Shown: positions 14,878 through 22,748, numbered from the stretch's first letter. The stretch is 26,139 bases of DNA from Butyricicoccus sp. OM04-18BH (GCF_003481705.1 NZ_QULN01000015.1:3560-29698); one strand, 5' to 3'. Numbers and translations: made by a program. Notes: generated from the letters alone by a model not told the origin.

Positions 14878-16338
14878 TTGAAATTACTGCAACGAATTTG
14901 TCTGTTTGCCGCGATTCCGGTCATTCTCGCGCTCTGCGTCTGCCGCACGCCGCTGCGCTTCGGCGCACAGGCTGACGCGCTGTTCGGAACAGTCGCGGAT
15001 ACATACGAAGCCGGTGATGAGACCGTCGAGGTCAGCCGGACCAGCCTTCCGCAGGGCGGCAGCGTCCTTCTGCTGCGCGGCTGGACGCTCGGAGGTGAGG
15101 ACCGCTGCGTCATGGGCAGCTTTCAGACCGCACACCGCACCCTGCGCTCCCGCGCCATCTGGTCTACCGAAATCGCAGACGACACGCTCTCCGTGCGGTG
15201 GTTTGACGGGCAGATCTGGCACGACGAACCCATCCGCACCGGAAAATATCATTCCAACACCGCCTTTTTCCTAACCGGCCGCGATTTTTCCGCGCTGTGC
15301 TACACGCCGCAGGTCTGGGCGTTCCGTGAAAACGGCTCTCGCCAGCTTGCGGACAACTGGCTCGGCTGGATCGAAGCTGACCAGACGAAAAACGGCTGGC
15401 GGCTGACGTTCTGCACGCCGCGCATGAAGGGCAGCAGCACAGCGGATTTCACCTTCCTGACCGTTGCGGACAGCAGCGGCATCGACTGGGCACGCGACGG
15501 CATTCCGGCGCTCTGGAGCAGTTACCGCAACGCCGGCGACGGCCGCTGGTGCTTCGACGGCTACTACACCCCCTCCCCCGAGACCTACATCCCGACCGGA
15601 AACCGCGTTTTCTTCCGCAATGCTGCCTCCTATATGATCAAGAGCTTTCTCTATCAGGCAGGTTCGACCCGCACGGCGCGCGACCTCAGCATCGCCATGC
15701 TCGATACCATGATCTCCGAGCAGAGCGATGACGGCTGCTGGCCGACGCTGTCGGGCAGTACATGGCTCGAAAGTGAGTACGGCATCGGCGCCGGTTTCTT
15801 TGATACGCGCTTTAATACGGAATTTGCAAATCTGCTGCTCCTTGCGGAGTCCCGCTTCCCCTCGGACATCTATCGGGATTCGCTCCGCCGCTACTGCGAC
15901 TTTTTCAAGGATTTCGCGGAGAATTATCATTCCGAGACCGATCTCGGCGGCTGGTTTATCCCGGATTACTGGCATGAGGGTATGTCCAGCGTCTCGCATA
16001 CGAGCCTCAATCATCAGCTCGCGGAGATCCTGTTCCTGTACAGGGCTTCGGACGTGCTCGCGGAGGGCAGTCTTTCCGCACTCGCGGACAGGATGCTGCT
16101 CGCGGTCGATGAAACCGGCGAGGACTGGGTCCTTCCGGACGGCAACCTGCATTATCAGGTCTCGCAGGACGGCGAATACGGAAACACAGACTACCCCTAC
16201 CTCACCTATGACGACCTGTTCAAGCTCCAGAAATACCTCAGCGACCGATTTTCGCGCACCGATCCCGTGCTTGATCTGCTGATGCAGCACAAGCGCGCAT
16301 GGATGGACGCGAACGGCATCACTGCCTACATGAAATAA
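14878..16338 (+). CDS. Exported protein with a C-terminal helical-toroid-like domain, function unknown
   Basis: A 486-residue protein. TTG at 14878 is chosen because AAAGGAG is 10 bases upstream and the promoter rules out the earlier start. The N-terminus has a hydrophobic signal or anchor (LLQRICLFAAIPVILALCVC, about 3-22). The first half looks beta-rich. The second half (about 245-480) has helical repeats with motifs such as GCWPTLSG, ESEYGIGAGFFDTRFNTEFA, HTSLNHQLAEILFLY and YLTYDDLFKLQKYL. These recall alpha/alpha-toroid sugar-acting proteins such as glucuronyl C5-epimerase-like domains. That likeness is weak, so no enzyme name is given. It is in operon with the zinc-ribbon gene 11 bases downstream. 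Confidence 0.75.
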   Translation: MKLLQRICLFAAIPVILALCVCRTPLRFGAQADALFGTVADTYEAGDETVEVSRTSLPQGGSVLLLRGWTLGGEDRCVMGSFQTAHRTLRSRAIWSTEIADDTLSVRWFDGQIWHDEPIRTGKYHSNTAFFLTGRDFSALCYTPQVWAFRENGSRQLADNWLGWIEADQTKNGWRLTFCTPRMKGSSTADFTFLTVADSSGIDWARDGIPALWSSYRNAGDGRWCFDGYYTPSPETYIPTGNRVFFRNAASYMIKSFLYQAGSTRTARDLSIAMLDTMISEQSDDGCWPTLSGSTWLESEYGIGAGFFDTRFNTEFANLLLLAESRFPSDIYRDSLRRYCDFFKDFAENYHSETDLGGWFIPDYWHEGMSSVSHTSLNHQLAEILFLYRASDVLAEGSLSALADRMLLAVDETGEDWVLPDGNLHYQVSQDGEYGNTDYPYLTYDDLFKLQKYLSDRFSRTDPVLDLLMQHKRAWMDANGITAYMK

Positions 16339-16349
16339 GGAGAGACCCT

Positions 16350-16826
16350 ATGTTTTGTATGAACTGCGGAAAGGCGCTGCCGGACGGCGCGAAATTCTGC
16401 ATGTACTGCGGTACGCCGCTCGGTGCGGCAGCCGCGCCCGCGCAGAGCGGATGCTGTCTGCCCGGCAGGAAATACCTGTCCTGCGACGCGCTCTATCCGG
16501 GCGGCGCGTATACCGAAACGCCTGCCTACCAGCACGACCGCGAGCGCATGCGGGCCTCCGAGCTCGCCTCGGCCCCCTATTCCGGCTTCGATTTCACGAA
16601 TTATGTCCGTCTGGAGAATGGCGCGATGGTTGGCTTCGTATTCGGCCACACCGCCGCCAACCGCGCTGCCGAGGACTACTACAACAACCTGTATCTGCTG
16701 ACGCAGGATGGGCGCGCGGTCTTTCTGAACGCAGGCGGCCGCCGCTGCACCGGCCTGTTCGTGCAGGATAATGAGGTGCACTGGACGGAAAACGGGCAGA
16801 CGCACAGCGTTCCCATTCCGCTATAA
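16350..16826 (+). CDS. Zinc-ribbon domain protein
   Basis: A 158-residue protein starting at ATG 16350, with AAGGAG just upstream. Four cysteines in CMNCGKALPDGAKFCMYCG (3-21) form a classic zinc ribbon. The remainder (about 45-158) is an unrecognised, probably beta-rich domain with an aromatic-rich middle (YSGFDFTNYVRLENG). There is no membrane segment. It is the second gene of an operon with the exported protein and ends at a strong terminator. Ribbon proteins of this type are often of unknown function in Clostridia. Confidence 0.8.
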   Translation: MFCMNCGKALPDGAKFCMYCGTPLGAAAAPAQSGCCLPGRKYLSCDALYPGGAYTETPAYQHDRERMRASELASAPYSGFDFTNYVRLENGAMVGFVFGHTAANRAAEDYYNNLYLLTQDGRAVFLNAGGRRCTGLFVQDNEVHWTENGQTHSVPIPL

Positions 16827-16835
16827 AGCAAAAAG

Positions 16836-16879
16836 AGACGAACGATACTCCGTGAGAGACCGGTATCGTTCGTCTTTTT
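16836..16879. terminator. Bidirectional terminator
   Basis: A 13-bp perfect stem, AGACGAACGATAC (16836-16848) with its complement at 16863-16875, has T runs on both strands. It separates the zinc-ribbon gene (plus) from xdhC (minus). Confidence 0.92.
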
Positions 16880-16880
16880 C

Positions 16881-17807
16881 TTATCTCTTTGAGAGGTCCG
16901 CGAGCAGCACCTTCATCTGTCCGCCGCAGACCATGCCCTCTTTTTCCGCCACATCGTTCGACATATCGATAGAGACGCTCCTGCTCTCGCCCGTGCCGAT
17001 GAGGTAGTAGGCCTGCCGCAGGACGGCGCTCTCGCTGCATCCGCCGCCGATCGTACCCATGAATTTCGTCGAGCTGTCCACCGCCATAAATGCGCCGGAT
17101 TTCACCGGCGTCGAGCCGCTCGTATCGTACACGAGCAGCAGCACCTTGTCGATGCTCTCGTCCGCGACATAGCGCAGCAGCGGCAGGTCGATGTCCTCGC
17201 TCGTCATGATGCTGCTGTGCGAGCGACGGTTTGTGTTCGCGCGGCGGCAGGCGATCAACTCCGCGACGATGGAAATCGCAATTTCCTTGACGCTCAGCGC
17301 GCCGATGTCCAGACCGATCGGCGTATGGATGGCGTCCAGCTGCGCCCGGTCGAAGCCCTCGCCCTCGAGCAGGTGCAGCAGGCCGGCCGTGCGCCGCTTC
17401 GAGCCGATCATGCCGAGATATTTCGGCATCGTGCCGCGCAGGATTTTTCGCAGGCAGTCCGCATCATAGCGGTGTCCGCGCGTGATGACCGCGACGTAAT
17501 CGCCCTCGCCGATACCGATCCGGTCGATCGCGTTCTCGAACCGGTCGCAGTACACCGTGTGCGCTTCGGGAAAGCGCGGCCGGTTCGCGAAGGTCGGACG
17601 GTCGTCCGCCACGATGACCGAAAAGCCGAGATCGGCGGCGTAGCGGCAGAGCGGCTGCGCGATATTGCCGCCGCCGAGCAGGATCAGCCGCTCATTCGGG
17701 CGGAAGCTGCGCACAAGCTCCGCGCCCTCCGCCTCGAAGTGCAGCGCCGATGCAAGACCGTGCTCCGCACTTTCCCTTATGGTCTGAAATTGCTCTAAAA
17801 GATTCAT
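16881..17807 (-). CDS. xdhC: XdhC/CoxI-family molybdenum hydroxylase maturation factor, domains in reversed order
   Basis: A 308-residue protein. XdhC proteins bind sulfurated molybdenum cofactor and insert it into xanthine dehydrogenase-type enzymes. Here the Rossmann domain comes first (LILLGGGNIAQPL, 41-53; YLGMIGSKRR, 130-139; HTPIGLDIGA, 161-170; VKEIAISIVAE, 173-183). The CoxI-like part comes second (YDTSGSTPVKSGAFM, 227-241; GTIGGGCSES, 251-260; GMVCGGQM, 291-298). This is the reverse of E. coli-type XdhC, yet the hallmark motifs of both parts are present. It is cotranscribed with moaC, 19 bases downstream of it. Confidence 0.88.
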   Translation of the reverse strand: MNLLEQFQTIRESAEHGLASALHFEAEGAELVRSFRPNERLILLGGGNIAQPLCRYAADLGFSVIVADDRPTFANRPRFPEAHTVYCDRFENAIDRIGIGEGDYVAVITRGHRYDADCLRKILRGTMPKYLGMIGSKRRTAGLLHLLEGEGFDRAQLDAIHTPIGLDIGALSVKEIAISIVAELIACRRANTNRRSHSSIMTSEDIDLPLLRYVADESIDKVLLLVYDTSGSTPVKSGAFMAVDSSTKFMGTIGGGCSESAVLRQAYYLIGTGESRSVSIDMSNDVAEKEGMVCGGQMKVLLADLSKR

Positions 17808-17826
17808 ATTTCTCGCTCCCTGCGGC

Positions 17827-18303
17827 TTATTCGTTCGTCCTGCTATATTCTCCGCTCCTGCCGCCGTCCTTGTGCAGCAGCAGCGTCCGGTCGATGCGCA
17901 TGTCGCGGTCGACCGCCTTGCACATATCGTAGATCGTCAGCGCTGCAATGGAAGCCGCTGTCAGCGCCTCCATCTCAATGCCGGTCTTGTGCGAGCAGCG
18001 CAGCGTACTGATGATGCGCACCTGCGTGTCCGAGACGGCTTCAATGTCGATCTTCACGCTCTCGATGGGGATGGGATGGCACATCGGGATAAGCTCGCTC
18101 GTCTTTTTCGCCGCCATGATGCCCGCAATGCGCGCACACGCGAAAACATCGCCCTTCGGTGCGCGGTCCTCGCAGATCATGCGCAGCGTCTCCGGCTTCA
18201 TCGTTATGACCGACTGTGCACAGGCCGTGCGCCGCGTCACCGCCTTCTCCCCTACGTCCACCATGCGCGCCGCACCCGTTTCGTCCAGATGAGTCAGTTC
18301 CAT
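17827..18303 (-). CDS. moaC: Cyclic pyranopterin monophosphate synthase (MoaC)
   Basis: The second enzyme of molybdenum cofactor synthesis, giving cyclic pyranopterin monophosphate. It has 158 residues, the usual length. Visible family motifs are [17 protein letters not shown] at the start, [27 protein letters not shown] and KAVDRDM near the C-terminus, with the conserved Lys and Asp. ATG at 18303 has GGAGG upstream. A longer in-frame extension toward 18525 runs into intergenic hairpins and is rejected. A TATAAT on minus lies at 18331-18336. Together with xdhC it implies a molybdenum hydroxylase elsewhere in the genome. Confidence 0.96.
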   Translation of the reverse strand: MELTHLDETGAARMVDVGEKAVTRRTACAQSVITMKPETLRMICEDRAPKGDVFACARIAGIMAAKKTSELIPMCHPIPIESVKIDIEAVSDTQVRIISTLRCSHKTGIEMEALTAASIAALTIYDMCKAVDRDMRIDRTLLLHKDGGRSGEYSRTNE

Positions 18304-18360
18304 GCTTTCGCCTCCGTTGCTTTTGCTCTTATTATACCATATCGGCATAAAAAAGAAAAA

Positions 18361-18629
18361 CCCGGCCTTCTCAAAGAAGGCCGGGTGAGACTGTCGAAAA
18401 ACTTCGTTTTTCCGACAATCTGTGTTTTGACTTTGCAAAACACGGACGTCCGAAAGTTCCCATGCGGAAACTTTCTCCCTCTTAAAGTACGAAAACCGAG
18501 GTACACGCCCCCGGTTTTCGTGCATTTGCTACGCAAACGCTTTTTCATGCGCGCTGCCGCGCGGCTGCCGTTCCTGCATGAAAATATACTTTATCGACAG
18601 ACTGACCCGGCCTTCTCAAAGAAGGCCGG
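18361..18629. repeat. Hairpin-packed intergenic unit bracketed by two copies of a 24-bp palindrome
   Basis: An identical 24-bp hairpin sequence (CCCGGCCTTCT / AGAAGGCCGG) lies at 18361-18384 and 18606-18629. The first is followed by a T run on minus, the second on plus, so they terminate outward. Between them are five or six more hairpins: about 18391-18416, 18422-18443 (GTGTTTTG/CAAAACAC), 18452-18475 (GAAAGTT/AACTTTC), 18490-18520 (CGAAAACCG/CGGTTTTCG), 18522-18540 and 18542-18584 (TTTTCATGC/GCATGAAAA). It fills the moaC-cstA gap and looks like a dispersed intergenic repeat element or a structured RNA. Confidence 0.65.
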
Positions 18630-18645
18630 ATTTTTCATGTCTGCC

Positions 18646-20388
18646 TTATGCTTTTGCGCTTTCGCTGTTCTTTTCGCTCTTTGCATAGGCCTTGAACGAG
18701 TGGATAACGATCGTCAGACCGAGCACGATCAGCAGGACTGCGAGGATGAGCTGGAGACCGTTTGCGATGAATACCGCGCCCCAGGTGGTCTCGCCTGCCG
18801 GGATCGTCGTCGAGGCCGCCGCAGAGATCGCCTTTACCATCGCAAGCAGGCGCTGCACCAGAGCGGTGAAGGTGACGCACAGCATGATGATCAGCGGCGG
18901 GAAAATCATCTTGTTGCTGCGGCCGGTGACTCTGAGGAATACGCACAGCGTGATGAGCACCAGAGCGCTCAGCAGCTGGTTTGCCGAACCGAACAGCGGC
19001 CAGATGTTGGCGTAGCCGACCTTGGTCAGCACATAGCCGAACGCAAGGGTAAGGATGGTCGAGAAATAGACGTTGCAGAACAGCTTTCTCCAGCCCTCTG
19101 CGTGCTCCATGTCATCGACCGAGAACAGCTCCTGAAAGCTCATACGGCCGATGCGGGCAACTGCGTCCAGACTGGTCAGCGCCAGAGCGGAAACGCACAT
19201 GGTCATGAATACGGTCGCGACATAGACCGGAACGCCGAACATTTCGAAGAAGCCCGCAACGCCGCTGCTGAATACCTGGAACGGCGTGCCGGCCGCCGGG
19301 GTGCCGTCTGCTGCGGCAGCCGCACCGGCAACGCACAGCGCGAGAACTGCCAGCAGGCTTTCCAGCACCATGGCGCCGTAGCCGACCTTCGGCATATCCT
19401 TTTCATTCTCGATGGTCTTGGAGGACGTACCGGAGGAAACCAGACTGTGGAAGCCGGAAACCGCGCCGCACGCGACCGTGACGAACAGGATCGGGAACAT
19501 CGTGCCGAGCTTTTCGTTGGTGAAGCCGGTGAATACCGGCAGATTCATGGTCGGATGCGCAACGACCAGACCGACGACCGCACCGGCGATCATGCAGATG
19601 AACATGAAGGTCGTCATGTAGTCGCGCGGCTGCTTGAGCAGCCACATCGGGAGGACTGCTGCGAAGAAGATGTAGATAAAGGTGATGTAGCTCCATGCCG
19701 CCTTGCCGAAGATCAGCGGGCAGTTTGCGCCGATGACAAAGGACAGGATGATGAATACAATGCTGAGAACGGCTTCCTTCCAGCCCTTGAAGTCAAACTT
19801 CTTCTGGATGAGGCCGAATACAACGGCGAACACCATAAACATGATCGAGACCATGCCGGCAGCACCGTTGGTCTGAGCTGCCGGAGACAGCTCCATGACG
19901 CCTGCGTCGTTGGCCGCGAAGGCGTTGAACGTACCGGCTACCATATCAGCGAACGCCGCGATGACGATACAGCAGAAGATCCACGAGAATACGAGGAACA
20001 GCTTGCGGCCGGTCCTGCCGATATACTTCTCGATCAGCATGCCCATCGACTTGCCCTTGTTCTTGACCGAGGCGTACAGCGCACCGAAGTCCGTGACCGC
20101 GCCGAAGAATACGCCGCCGATCAGCACCCAGAGCAGCACCGGCAGCCAGCCAAAGGCTGCGGCCTGAATTGCGCCGGTCACAGGGCCGGCGCCTGCGATA
20201 GACGAAAACTGATGGCTGAATACCGTCCAGCCATTGGTCGGAACGAAGTCCTTTCCGTCGTTCAGCTCGACGGCCGGGGTCTTGGCCTTGGGATCGATGC
20301 CCCATTTGTTCGCGAGCCAGCGTCCGTAGAATACATAGGCGCAGGCGAGAACAACAGCCGCGATCAGCACGATTGTAAGTGTGTTCAT
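18646..20388 (-). CDS. cstA: Carbon starvation protein CstA family transporter
   Basis: A 580-residue integral membrane protein with many hydrophobic spans. CstA proteins take up peptides or pyruvate. Hallmark stretches are YGRWLANKWGID, NGWTVFSHQFSSIAGAGPV and GAVTDFGALYASVKNKGKS in the N-terminal part, and SGFHSLVSSGTSSKTI in the middle. ATG at 20388 is chosen because the protein then starts with the family's MNTLTIVLIAAVV segment. A longer frame to 20709 would be read from the T-box leader. The ribosome binding site (AAGAGAAG) is weak. It follows a T-box terminator by about 65 bases, so aminoacyl-tRNA supply probably controls it. Confidence 0.95.
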   Translation of the reverse strand: MNTLTIVLIAAVVLACAYVFYGRWLANKWGIDPKAKTPAVELNDGKDFVPTNGWTVFSHQFSSIAGAGPVTGAIQAAAFGWLPVLLWVLIGGVFFGAVTDFGALYASVKNKGKSMGMLIEKYIGRTGRKLFLVFSWIFCCIVIAAFADMVAGTFNAFAANDAGVMELSPAAQTNGAAGMVSIMFMVFAVVFGLIQKKFDFKGWKEAVLSIVFIILSFVIGANCPLIFGKAAWSYITFIYIFFAAVLPMWLLKQPRDYMTTFMFICMIAGAVVGLVVAHPTMNLPVFTGFTNEKLGTMFPILFVTVACGAVSGFHSLVSSGTSSKTIENEKDMPKVGYGAMVLESLLAVLALCVAGAAAAADGTPAAGTPFQVFSSGVAGFFEMFGVPVYVATVFMTMCVSALALTSLDAVARIGRMSFQELFSVDDMEHAEGWRKLFCNVYFSTILTLAFGYVLTKVGYANIWPLFGSANQLLSALVLITLCVFLRVTGRSNKMIFPPLIIMLCVTFTALVQRLLAMVKAISAAASTTIPAGETTWGAVFIANGLQLILAVLLIVLGLTIVIHSFKAYAKSEKNSESAKA

Positions 20389-20452
20389 GGTTTTTCTTCT
20401 CTTTTCCGTTTGGATTTGCGGCTTTCCTGTCAATGAGCGTGCACGGCAGATA

Positions 20453-20512
20453 CAAAAAAAGCCCTCGTCTTTGTCTGCTCTCCCCTTCGGGAGAACCTGC
20501 AAAGACGAAGGC
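20453..20512 (-). terminator. T-box terminator
   Basis: A long stem formed on minus by GCCTTCGTCTTTG and CAAAGACGAGGGC, with a second stem TTCTCCC/GGGGAGA inside, then seven T. The AGA of the T-box can pair with UCU in the 5' arm, giving the alternative antiterminator. Confidence 0.88.
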
Positions 20513-20777
20513 ATTTCCGACTCAGTCGGCTGCGTTTCCGCGTTACCACTCTGCTTGCCGGAAAAAATCCGGCCGCTCATCCGCCGCCCGGTGCCGCTGC
20601 GCCGGAAAGCGTGACCCTGTAACGGAGGCTTCCGTCTCGAACTACTTCTGCCTTTCGTTCGAGCTGCTCGCAGGGGATAATTTCTCCGCGCCTTGCTGCC
20701 GTCTTGCACGACCGGCGGCTTTCTGAAAGCGGTGATGCGGGAAACCGTGTCCTGTTCAAAGCATTTATCCTTTTGAC
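20453..20777 (-). promoter_or_regulatory. T-box leader upstream of cstA
   Basis: Read on minus, the leader has a Stem I with a CTTTCAGAAAGCC segment and a GTCGTGCAAGAC apical hairpin (about 20690-20735). The T-box core AGAGTGGTAACGCGG is at 20538-20552, whose UGGU would pair with the ACCA end of uncharged tRNA. A GC-rich terminator at 20461-20512 follows, with T7 after it. An extra CCGAC/GTCGG hairpin sits between the two. The specifier is uncertain: ATT (Ile) at 20679-20681 follows GAA and precedes the stem base ATCC, the usual arrangement. Confidence 0.82.
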
Positions 20778-20783
20778 GAATTC

Positions 20784-20812
20784 ATCATAGAACTTCGCGC
20801 GGCGTTTGTCAA
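20784..20812 (-). promoter_or_regulatory. Promoter of the T-box-cstA transcript
   Basis: On minus, TTGACA (20807-20812) and TATGAT (20784-20789) are 17 bp apart. The transcript should begin near 20777, just before the T-box Stem I. Confidence 0.85.
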
Positions 20813-20920
20813 TCACTTTCGAACCTTTTTGATCATTTTCGGCAGGCCGTATAAATCCAAGCCAAATTCTCACATTCTTTTTTGTATATTTTTCGCGCAA
20901 TTTTCAGCAACTCTGCACAA

Positions 20921-20950
20921 GAAAAGGGACTCCCGTTTATGGAGAGTCCC
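20921..20950 (-). terminator. Terminator of the nfeD-SPFH operon
   Basis: GGGACTCC and GGAGAGTCCC pair across a short loop. The minus strand then continues TTTTC. It lies 15 bases beyond the SPFH stop. Confidence 0.85.
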
Positions 20951-20964
20951 CAAATTTTCCTGGT

Positions 20965-21882
20965 TTACTTGCTTTCCTTCGGCTCGGTCATGACTTCCTT
21001 GAACGAGGAGGCAAGGCCCGCAAGGCTCTGGATCTCGCTCGGAATGATGATCTTGGTCGCCTTGCCGTCAGCTGCCTTGCCGAACGCCTCGAGCGACTTG
21101 AGGCGAATGACCTGCTCGGACGGCGCCGCATCGTTCAGCAGCGCGATAGAATCCGCAAGCGCCTTCTGCACGGCGAGCAGCGCCTCTGCTTCGCCCTGCG
21201 CTTCCTTGATCTTGGAAAGCCGGGTCGCCTCAGCCGCCAGAACGGCCGCTTCCTTTTCGCCCTCTGCGACCAGAATGGCGGACTGCTTTTTGCCTTCCGC
21301 GACCAGAATAGCCTCGCGGCGCTCGCGCTCCGCCTTCATCTGCTTTTCCATCGACTCCTGAATAGCGGCCGGCGGAATGATGTTCTTCAGCTCGACGCGG
21401 TTGACCTTGATGCCCCAGGCATCGGTCGCCTCGTCCAGGATCGCGCGCATCTTGGTGTTGATGATGTCGCGGCTGGTGAGTGTCTGGTCAAGCTCGAGGT
21501 CGCCAATGATGTTTCGCAGCGTGGTCGCGGTCAGGTTTTCGATCGCCGCCATCGGGCTCTCAATGCCGTAGGTGAACATTTTCGGGTCGGTGATCTGGAA
21601 ATAAACGACCGTGTCGATCTGCATGGTTACGTTGTCCTTGGTGATGACCGGCTGCGGCGGAAAGTCAACGACCTGCTCCTTGAGCGTTACCTTGCGCGCG
21701 ATGCGCTCGAACAGCGGCACCTTGAAATGCAGGCCGGTGTTCCAGGTATCGCGGTAGGTGCCCAGACGTTCGATGACGTAGGCGCGCGCCTGCGGGACGA
21801 TAACGATATTGCTCGCGATAAACGCGATGAGCAGGATCAGCAGAATGATCCAGATCAGGGGTCCGATGAAAAACAAGGGCAT
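20965..21882 (-). CDS. SPFH/Band 7 membrane protein (stomatin/QmcA-like)
   Basis: A 305-residue protein with one N-terminal membrane segment (about 5-30: LIWIILLILLIAFIASNIVIV), then the SPFH domain (about 33-190: QARAYVIERLGTYRDTW, NVTMQIDTVVYFQITDP, GIKVNRVELKNI). A charged coiled coil follows (about 185-250: KQMKAERERREAILVAEG and repeats). The C-terminus is hydrophobic and alanine-rich. Such proteins assemble into membrane-bound cages or microdomains. It is co-transcribed with nfeD, and its ribosome binding site overlaps the end of nfeD. This pairing is the usual one for the family. Confidence 0.95.
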   Translation of the reverse strand: MPLFFIGPLIWIILLILLIAFIASNIVIVPQARAYVIERLGTYRDTWNTGLHFKVPLFERIARKVTLKEQVVDFPPQPVITKDNVTMQIDTVVYFQITDPKMFTYGIESPMAAIENLTATTLRNIIGDLELDQTLTSRDIINTKMRAILDEATDAWGIKVNRVELKNIIPPAAIQESMEKQMKAERERREAILVAEGKKQSAILVAEGEKEAAVLAAEATRLSKIKEAQGEAEALLAVQKALADSIALLNDAAPSEQVIRLKSLEAFGKAADGKATKIIIPSEIQSLAGLASSFKEVMTEPKESK

Positions 21883-21885
21883 ATT

Positions 21886-22347
21886 TTACTCCTTTTCTCC
21901 GTTGGTTTCGGTTTTCTGAACGATTGCCTTGACGCCGCGAATTTCGAGGATCGTCACTCTGGTTCCGGCAGGAATGGGAGTGCCGTCCTTCGTGCGCGCG
22001 GTCCATTCCTTGCCGAGCACGCGCACCGCGCCGGTTTCCGCCAGATTGTCGATCGGCTCAGTGACCACGGCGCTCTGACCGATGATGCGGTCGGCATTTG
22101 TCGCCTGTCTGCCTGCCTTGAGGAAGCGGCTGAACAGCGGACGCACGAGCAGCAGCATGACTGCGGACAGCAAGACAAAAATTACGAGCTGCATCCATAT
22201 GGATGCGCCGAAGGTTGCCGCGACGAGCGCCGCTGCGCCGCCGGCCGCGAACCAGATGCCGCACAGACCAAGCGTCGCCGCCTCCGCCGCGATGCTGATA
22301 ATGATGACAGCCAGCCAGAAATACAGGCTGTCTATGCCAAACAACAT
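21886..22347 (-). CDS. NfeD-like membrane protein
   Basis: A 153-residue protein of the short NfeD type. Two or three N-terminal membrane segments (about 5-70) precede a C-terminal OB-fold domain (about 85-148: GQSAVVTEPIDNLAETGAVRVLGKEWTART). GGAGG precedes ATG 22347. It is first in the operon with the SPFH partner, 3 bases apart. NfeD partners are thought to assist assembly or turnover of SPFH microdomains. Confidence 0.93.
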   Translation of the reverse strand: MLFGIDSLYFWLAVIIISIAAEAATLGLCGIWFAAGGAAALVAATFGASIWMQLVIFVLLSAVMLLLVRPLFSRFLKAGRQATNADRIIGQSAVVTEPIDNLAETGAVRVLGKEWTARTKDGTPIPAGTRVTILEIRGVKAIVQKTETNGEKE

Positions 22348-22450
22348 GCTCTATCCTCCCTTCCTTTTCCATCAGTATAGCATAACCCGAGAGAAAAGTA
22401 TAGTTACAGCACGGATTTTTTTCAGCAGTTTGAACAATTTTCACACATAG

Positions 22451-22478
22451 AAAAAGAGCGCTGCATCAAGCAGCGCTC
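22451..22478 (-). terminator. Terminator of the tRNA gene cut by the prophage
   Basis: GAGCGCTG (22456-22463) pairs with CAGCGCTC (22471-22478), and the minus strand continues TTTTT. It lies just beyond the CCA end of the tRNA fragment, on the host side. Confidence 0.88.
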
Positions 22479-22484
22479 CGGAAC

Positions 22485-22533
22485 TGGTGGACATTAACGG
22501 GTTCGAACCGCTGACCTTCCGCACGTCAAGCGG
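22485..22533 (-). tRNA. 3' part of a tRNA-Val (GAC), prophage attachment site
   Basis: Read on minus: anticodon stem-loop CCGC-TTGACGT-GCGG (anticodon GAC), a variable loop, T-arm AGCGG-TTCGAAC-CCGTT, acceptor strand AATGTCC, discriminator A and encoded CCA at 22485-22487. The sequence before the anticodon stem does not form a D-arm or a matching 5' acceptor (GGACATT expected), so only the 3' part is present. It therefore marks one prophage end. The complete tRNA should lie at the other end, outside the window. Valine follows from the anticodon. Confidence 0.82.
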
Positions 22534-22593
22534 TGCACTGAAAACAGCCAAATCGTCAGCTATATCCCAACAAACAGCGCTCCTGTTTGCCGT

Positions 22594-22615
22594 CATATCC
22601 TACACATATCCTACA
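22594..22615. repeat. Tandem 11-bp repeats beside the attachment site
   Basis: CATATCCTACA occurs twice without a gap (22594-22604 and 22605-22615), with a partial third copy (TATATCCCA) near 22560. Its place about 60-80 bases inside the att core suggests arm-type integrase binding sites. A small hairpin AAACAG/CTGTTT lies at about 22572-22588. Confidence 0.55.
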
Positions 22616-22703
22616 TCATTATCTACTGTACAGCCCGGCGACCTGCAGCAGCAGGAGGCACGTGCAGTCCGGGCAGGTGCCGTCTTTCTGTGCAGAAACC
22701 ACA

Positions 22704-22736
22704 AAGCCCCGGTGTTCAAATTGAACACCGGGGCTT
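22704..22736. terminator. Terminator after the prophage lysis genes
   Basis: A near-perfect 33-base palindrome (AAGCCCCGGTGTTCAA with its complement) lies just beyond the amidase stop on minus. TTTGTGGTTT follows on minus. It ends the lysis operon. Confidence 0.85.
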
Positions 22737-22748
22737 CCTCTTTATACC

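Noticed and set aside
17872..20436. An open frame of over 850 codons on plus across moaC and cstA
   Set aside because: It is antisense to two clear conserved genes and to the hairpin unit, has low-complexity Arg/Asp/His-rich translation, and no ribosome site. It results from GC-rich codon bias.
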